Below are positions 6,488 through 8,408 of a stretch of DNA of 8,408 bases, piece by piece. Position 1 is the stretch's first letter, and each line of letters starts with the position of its first letter. Both the position numbers and the translations under genes were made by a program. The stretch is taken from NCBI GenBank assembly GCA_021823385.1, contig JAKAOC010000080.1, positions 1 through 8,408 of the forward strand, read 5' to 3'. This DNA comes from Actinomycetes bacterium. GTDB lineage: Bacteria; Actinomycetota; Acidimicrobiia; Acidimicrobiales; Acidimicrobiaceae. The notes under the pieces are model-generated. The model saw only the letters and a program-made list of their open reading frames with translations, was not told where the DNA came from and did no database searches.

Positions 6488-6590
6488 GACTCCATCATGT
6501 GGCCTTCCCTTGAAGGTCCCATGTGGCCTGGCTGGGAGGCCGCCAAGAATCGCGATGTCGACACGCTTCGCCTGCTCGGAGCGAGCGCGG

Positions 6591-6889
6591 TTAGGTACCG
6601 GTTGCTGCCACCCGCCCGGCGATCCTACCGAACATGGTCGAATCCCCAATCGACATCCCGCTCGCGTATCCGAACGAACACACACCGACCGCGCAGCGGC
6701 CCGCTGCGAACAGATTCGGGATCGGCTCTCCCGATAGATCGAGCACCCGGCAGTCCAGATCGGTGTCCAGCCCCCCGAGGGTGAACGGTGCGTACGGGGC
6801 CGGACCTACGCTGAGGTTCACCGCTCCCACCGGAGGGTCCAGTGGCCTGACGAATTCCGGTGCCTTGTGGAAGACAGGATCCGAATTGT
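6591..6889 (-). pseudogene. C-terminal fragment of a KstD-like FAD-binding dehydrogenase
   Basis: About 98 codons ending at TAA 6593-6591. The sequence has hallmarks of the C-terminus of the FAD-binding-2 (fumarate reductase / 3-ketosteroid delta-1-dehydrogenase-like) family: DPVFHKAPEF, YAPFTLGGLDTD, RVLDLSGEPIPNLFAAGR (which binds FAD) and GYASGMSIGDSTMFGR. Full proteins are about 500-570 aa, so only the last fifth remains, without the N-terminal dinucleotide-binding motif or a start. The match begins at about 6881 and the left inverted repeat of the insertion sequence begins at 6890, so the gene was most likely interrupted by that element. The remaining piece has no in-frame stop, suggesting recent damage. 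The missing part should lie beyond the right edge if the insertion was simple. The exact substrate cannot be inferred. Confidence 0.8.
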
Positions 6890-6913
6890 GGGTCTTCCGG
6901 CATGAATGTGGGT
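6890..6913 (+). repeat. Left terminal inverted repeat of the ISL3 element
   Basis: Begins GGGTCTTCCGGCATGAATG and continues TGGGT. The reverse complement of the right end begins GGGCCTCCCGGCATAAGTG and continues TGGGT. The shared blocks are GGG, CCGGCAT and TGTGGGT, with four scattered mismatches, all transitions. Confidence 0.85.
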
Positions 6914-6925
6914 GACCATGGCCAT

Positions 6926-6950
6926 TTGACCTGCGGATTCTCGTTATAGG
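6926..6950 (+). promoter_or_regulatory. Weak promoter-like pair inside the IS
   Basis: TTGACC (6926-6931) and TATAGG (6945-6950) resemble -35 and -10 boxes directed at the transposase, but the 13-nt spacer is shorter than normal. It could be a deliberately weak transposase promoter or chance. From 6951 to 7099 I see nothing else recognisable. Confidence 0.2.
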
Positions 6951-7099
6951 ACGGCCTTTCCGGTCCCTCGGGGCCCGGTGCTGATCTGTACCCATTTCCC
7001 GACCGCGTTTCTCGGCTGCTGGCAACGAGGCTCCAACGGGACCATCCGCGTGACGCGCACAGGTGGTCCCTAGGTTCGAGGTTGAATCCACCAGAAGCC

Positions 7100-7106
7100 G
7101 AGGAGA
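7100..7106 (+). promoter_or_regulatory. Ribosome binding site that decides the transposase start
   Basis: GAGGAGA at 7100-7106 lies 8 nt before GTG 7115, an excellent Shine-Dalgarno placement. The upstream in-frame TTG at 7082 has none, so the protein should begin VRVTTAFKRLLDLPG. Confidence 0.75.
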
Positions 7107-7114
7107 GCCAACCC

Positions 7115-8377
7115 GTGCGAGTCACTACAGCATTCAAGCGCCTTTTGGACCTACCCGGGATCACCGTCTCCTACGTGGACTTTCAGCCTTCCAAGGTCGT
7201 CGTCACGGTCAAGATACGCGCCAAGAGGCTGGCCTGCCCGGAATGTGCCTTCACCACCAGAGCCCGCTACGACGTCCGGCCGGTGGCCTCGACGTGGCGG
7301 CACCTGGACCTCGGTGCCTGGCGCCTCGAGGTGTGCGCTGATCTGCGCAGGATTGACTGCCCCGAACACGGTGTGCGTACCGAGGGCGTTCCGTTCGCCC
7401 GCTCGGGCTCTCGTTTCACCCGGGATTTCGAGGACCTGGTGGGCTGGCTGGCCACCACCATGGACAAGACCGCACTGCGGCGCCTGGTGCGTGTTGACTG
7501 GGACACAGTCGGGCGCATCATCGAACGCGTCATGGAGAGCGGACTCGACCCCAAGCGCCTAGACAACCTCTTCACCGTCGGCGTCGACGAGGTCTCGTGG
7601 CGCAAGGGTCACTCTTACATCACGCTCGTCTCGAACCACGCGACGGGAAAGTTCGTCTGGGGGAAAGAAGGCAAAGATGCCGCCACGCTGGACTGTTTCT
7701 TCGATGAACTCGGACCGAAGCGCTCCAAGGCGATCAAAGCGATGTCGATGGACATGTCACCAGCCTTTCTCAAGTCTGCGACGGCACCGAAACATGCCAC
7801 CAAGGCGATCATCTGCTACGACCCGTTCCACGTAGTGCAACTCGCCACTACTGCATTGGAGAAGGTACGCCGGCAGGTGTGGCAGGAGATGCGAAAGCTT
7901 CCCGACCAGGACGCAGCGCGAACGTTCAAAGGAGCGCGCTGGTCACTGCTCAAGAATCCCGAAGACCTCAGTGACGATCAGGCTGCCACACTGCGCAAGC
8001 TGAAGCGCAGGGGAGGTGAACTCTGGCGTGCATACGCACTGAAGGAGGCACTGCGTGCAATCTTCGCCGGTGACTTGAGTCCCGATGAGGTCGGTATGCT
8101 CCTCGACAGGTTCTGCTCCAAGGCATCACGTAGCGGGTTGAAGCCATTCGTCACAGTGGCGCAGACCATCCGCAAGCGTCGTACGGGTATCTTGGCCGCG
8201 GTTCACCTTGGGATCAATAACGCGCGGCACGAAGGCCTAAATCGACGCGTACGTCTCATTGTCAACCGCGCGTATGGCCTCCATTCCGCCAATGCAGCGC
8301 TCGCGCTCGTCATGCTCACGCTCGGACCAATTGAACACGTACTCCCGCATGAGCGGACGAAGGCCGCGGATCCCTAA
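7115..8377 (+). CDS. ISL3-family transposase
   Basis: 420 aa DDE transposase that binds the element's inverted repeats and moves it. The start at GTG 7115 is supported by GAGGAGA upstream. An N-terminal zinc-binding region carries CPEC (41-44) and CPEH (82-85). A helix-turn-helix-like DNA-binding segment (about 110-140) includes RRLVRVDWDTVGRII. The catalytic triad is likely Asp158 (VGVDEVSW), Asp213 (MSMDMSPAF) and Glu373 (NNARHEGLN), with the ISL3 signatures YDPFHVVQL (235-243) and NRAYGLHSANA in their usual places. Length and motif order are full and no internal stop is seen, so the protein may be active. It is the only gene between the two inverted repeats and reads away from the broken flavoprotein fragment. 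Confidence 0.95.
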   Translation: MRVTTAFKRLLDLPGITVSYVDFQPSKVVVTVKIRAKRLACPECAFTTRARYDVRPVASTWRHLDLGAWRLEVCADLRRIDCPEHGVRTEGVPFARSGSRFTRDFEDLVGWLATTMDKTALRRLVRVDWDTVGRIIERVMESGLDPKRLDNLFTVGVDEVSWRKGHSYITLVSNHATGKFVWGKEGKDAATLDCFFDELGPKRSKAIKAMSMDMSPAFLKSATAPKHATKAIICYDPFHVVQLATTALEKVRRQVWQEMRKLPDQDAARTFKGARWSLLKNPEDLSDDQAATLRKLKRRGGELWRAYALKEALRAIFAGDLSPDEVGMLLDRFCSKASRSGLKPFVTVAQTIRKRRTGILAAVHLGINNARHEGLNRRVRLIVNRAYGLHSANAALALVMLTLGPIEHVLPHERTKAADP

Positions 8378-8381
8378 ATCG

Positions 8382-8405
8382 ACCCACACTTATGCCGGGA
8401 GGCCC
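8382..8405 (-). repeat. Right terminal inverted repeat of the ISL3 element
   Basis: Read on the minus strand, it begins GGGCCTCCCGGCATAAGTG and mirrors the left end at 6890-6913. It starts 4 nt after the transposase stop codon. Only three bases of host DNA (8406-8408) follow in the window. Confidence 0.85.
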
Positions 8406-8408
8406 CAA

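Larger units (their letters stand above)
6890..8405 (+). mobile_element. ISL3-family insertion sequence
   Basis: A 1516-bp element bounded by 24-bp imperfect inverted repeats (6890-6913 and 8382-8405; 19-20 of 24 bases match) and containing one intact ISL3-type transposase read left to right. Size, single ORF and ends beginning GGG all fit ISL3. There are 225 bp of non-coding DNA before the transposase start and 28 bp after its stop. ISL3 elements usually make 8-bp target duplications. The left flank is CGAATTGT; only three bases (CAA) of the right flank are in the window and they match CGA at two of three, so the duplication can be neither shown nor excluded. Confidence 0.85.

Noticed and set aside
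5969..6685. Longer version of the Gly/Pro-rich protein starting near 6685
   Set aside because: The extra residues (MCVRSDTRAGCRLG and on) are the out-of-frame shadow of the flavoprotein fragment. The ATG at 6487 directly before the repeats is a better start.
6882..6950. Minus-strand stretch reading YNENPQ... as a frameshifted upstream part of the flavoprotein
   Set aside because: It lies inside the insertion sequence once the left inverted repeat is placed at 6890, so the resemblance to a flavoprotein motif is chance.
6953..6963. GGCCTTTCCGG as the left end of the insertion sequence
   Set aside because: It matches the right end over only about 10 bases with a gap. The 24-bp match at 6890-6913 is far better and lies exactly where the flavoprotein match ends.
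1..8408. CRISPR array, tRNA, rRNA, riboswitch, toxin-antitoxin or anti-phage system
   Set aside because: There are no regularly spaced repeats, no cloverleaf or rRNA-like sequence and no defence-type gene pair. The only direct repeats of note are the two 33-bp copies inside one gene. I see no convincing undescribed multi-gene system.

Overview
This is an 8.4-kb, high-GC bacterial window. The gene families (a mycobacterial-type CtpE cation ATPase, an actinobacterial-type long thioredoxin, and a remnant of a KstD-like flavoprotein) and the strong G/C preference at third codon positions point to an actinobacterium. That assignment is inference from family resemblance; no rRNA or other marker gene is present.

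Layout. (1) Left edge, minus strand: a short membrane-helix ORF (98-226) overlaps by ATGA the start of a gene that leaves the window (1-101). Both diverge from the next block. (2) 330-5062, plus strand: a CtpE-like P-type ATPase and a cytoplasmic GH3 beta-glycosidase, joined by a 4-nt ATGA overlap. The ATPase carries an unusual C-terminal tail of about 60 residues that looks like former spacer. (3) 5063-5379: a gap with a possible terminator hairpin, a decayed membrane-protein-like reading frame on the minus strand, and a palindrome typical of CsoR/CstR operators just upstream of a thioredoxin gene. (4) 5380-5763: the thioredoxin. (5) 5784-6889: a broken-gene zone with the N-terminus of a glycosyltransferase (plus), an intact small Gly/Pro/Tyr-rich single-pass membrane protein (minus), and the C-terminus of a KstD-like FAD dehydrogenase (minus). 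(6) 6890-8405: a nearly complete ISL3-family insertion sequence with 24-bp imperfect terminal inverted repeats and an intact transposase. It abuts, and probably split, the flavoprotein gene.

How it fits together. The ATPase and glycosidase are probably co-transcribed but share no obvious pathway. The thioredoxin appears to be its own unit under a persulfide- or copper-responsive repressor encoded elsewhere. The segment from about 5080 to the right edge shows repeated gene loss (three fragments) beside an insertion sequence. I found no CRISPR array, tRNA, rRNA or convincing new multi-gene system. The observations most worth following are the operator upstream of the thioredoxin, the insertion-sequence junction, the ATPase tail and the unidentified fragments.
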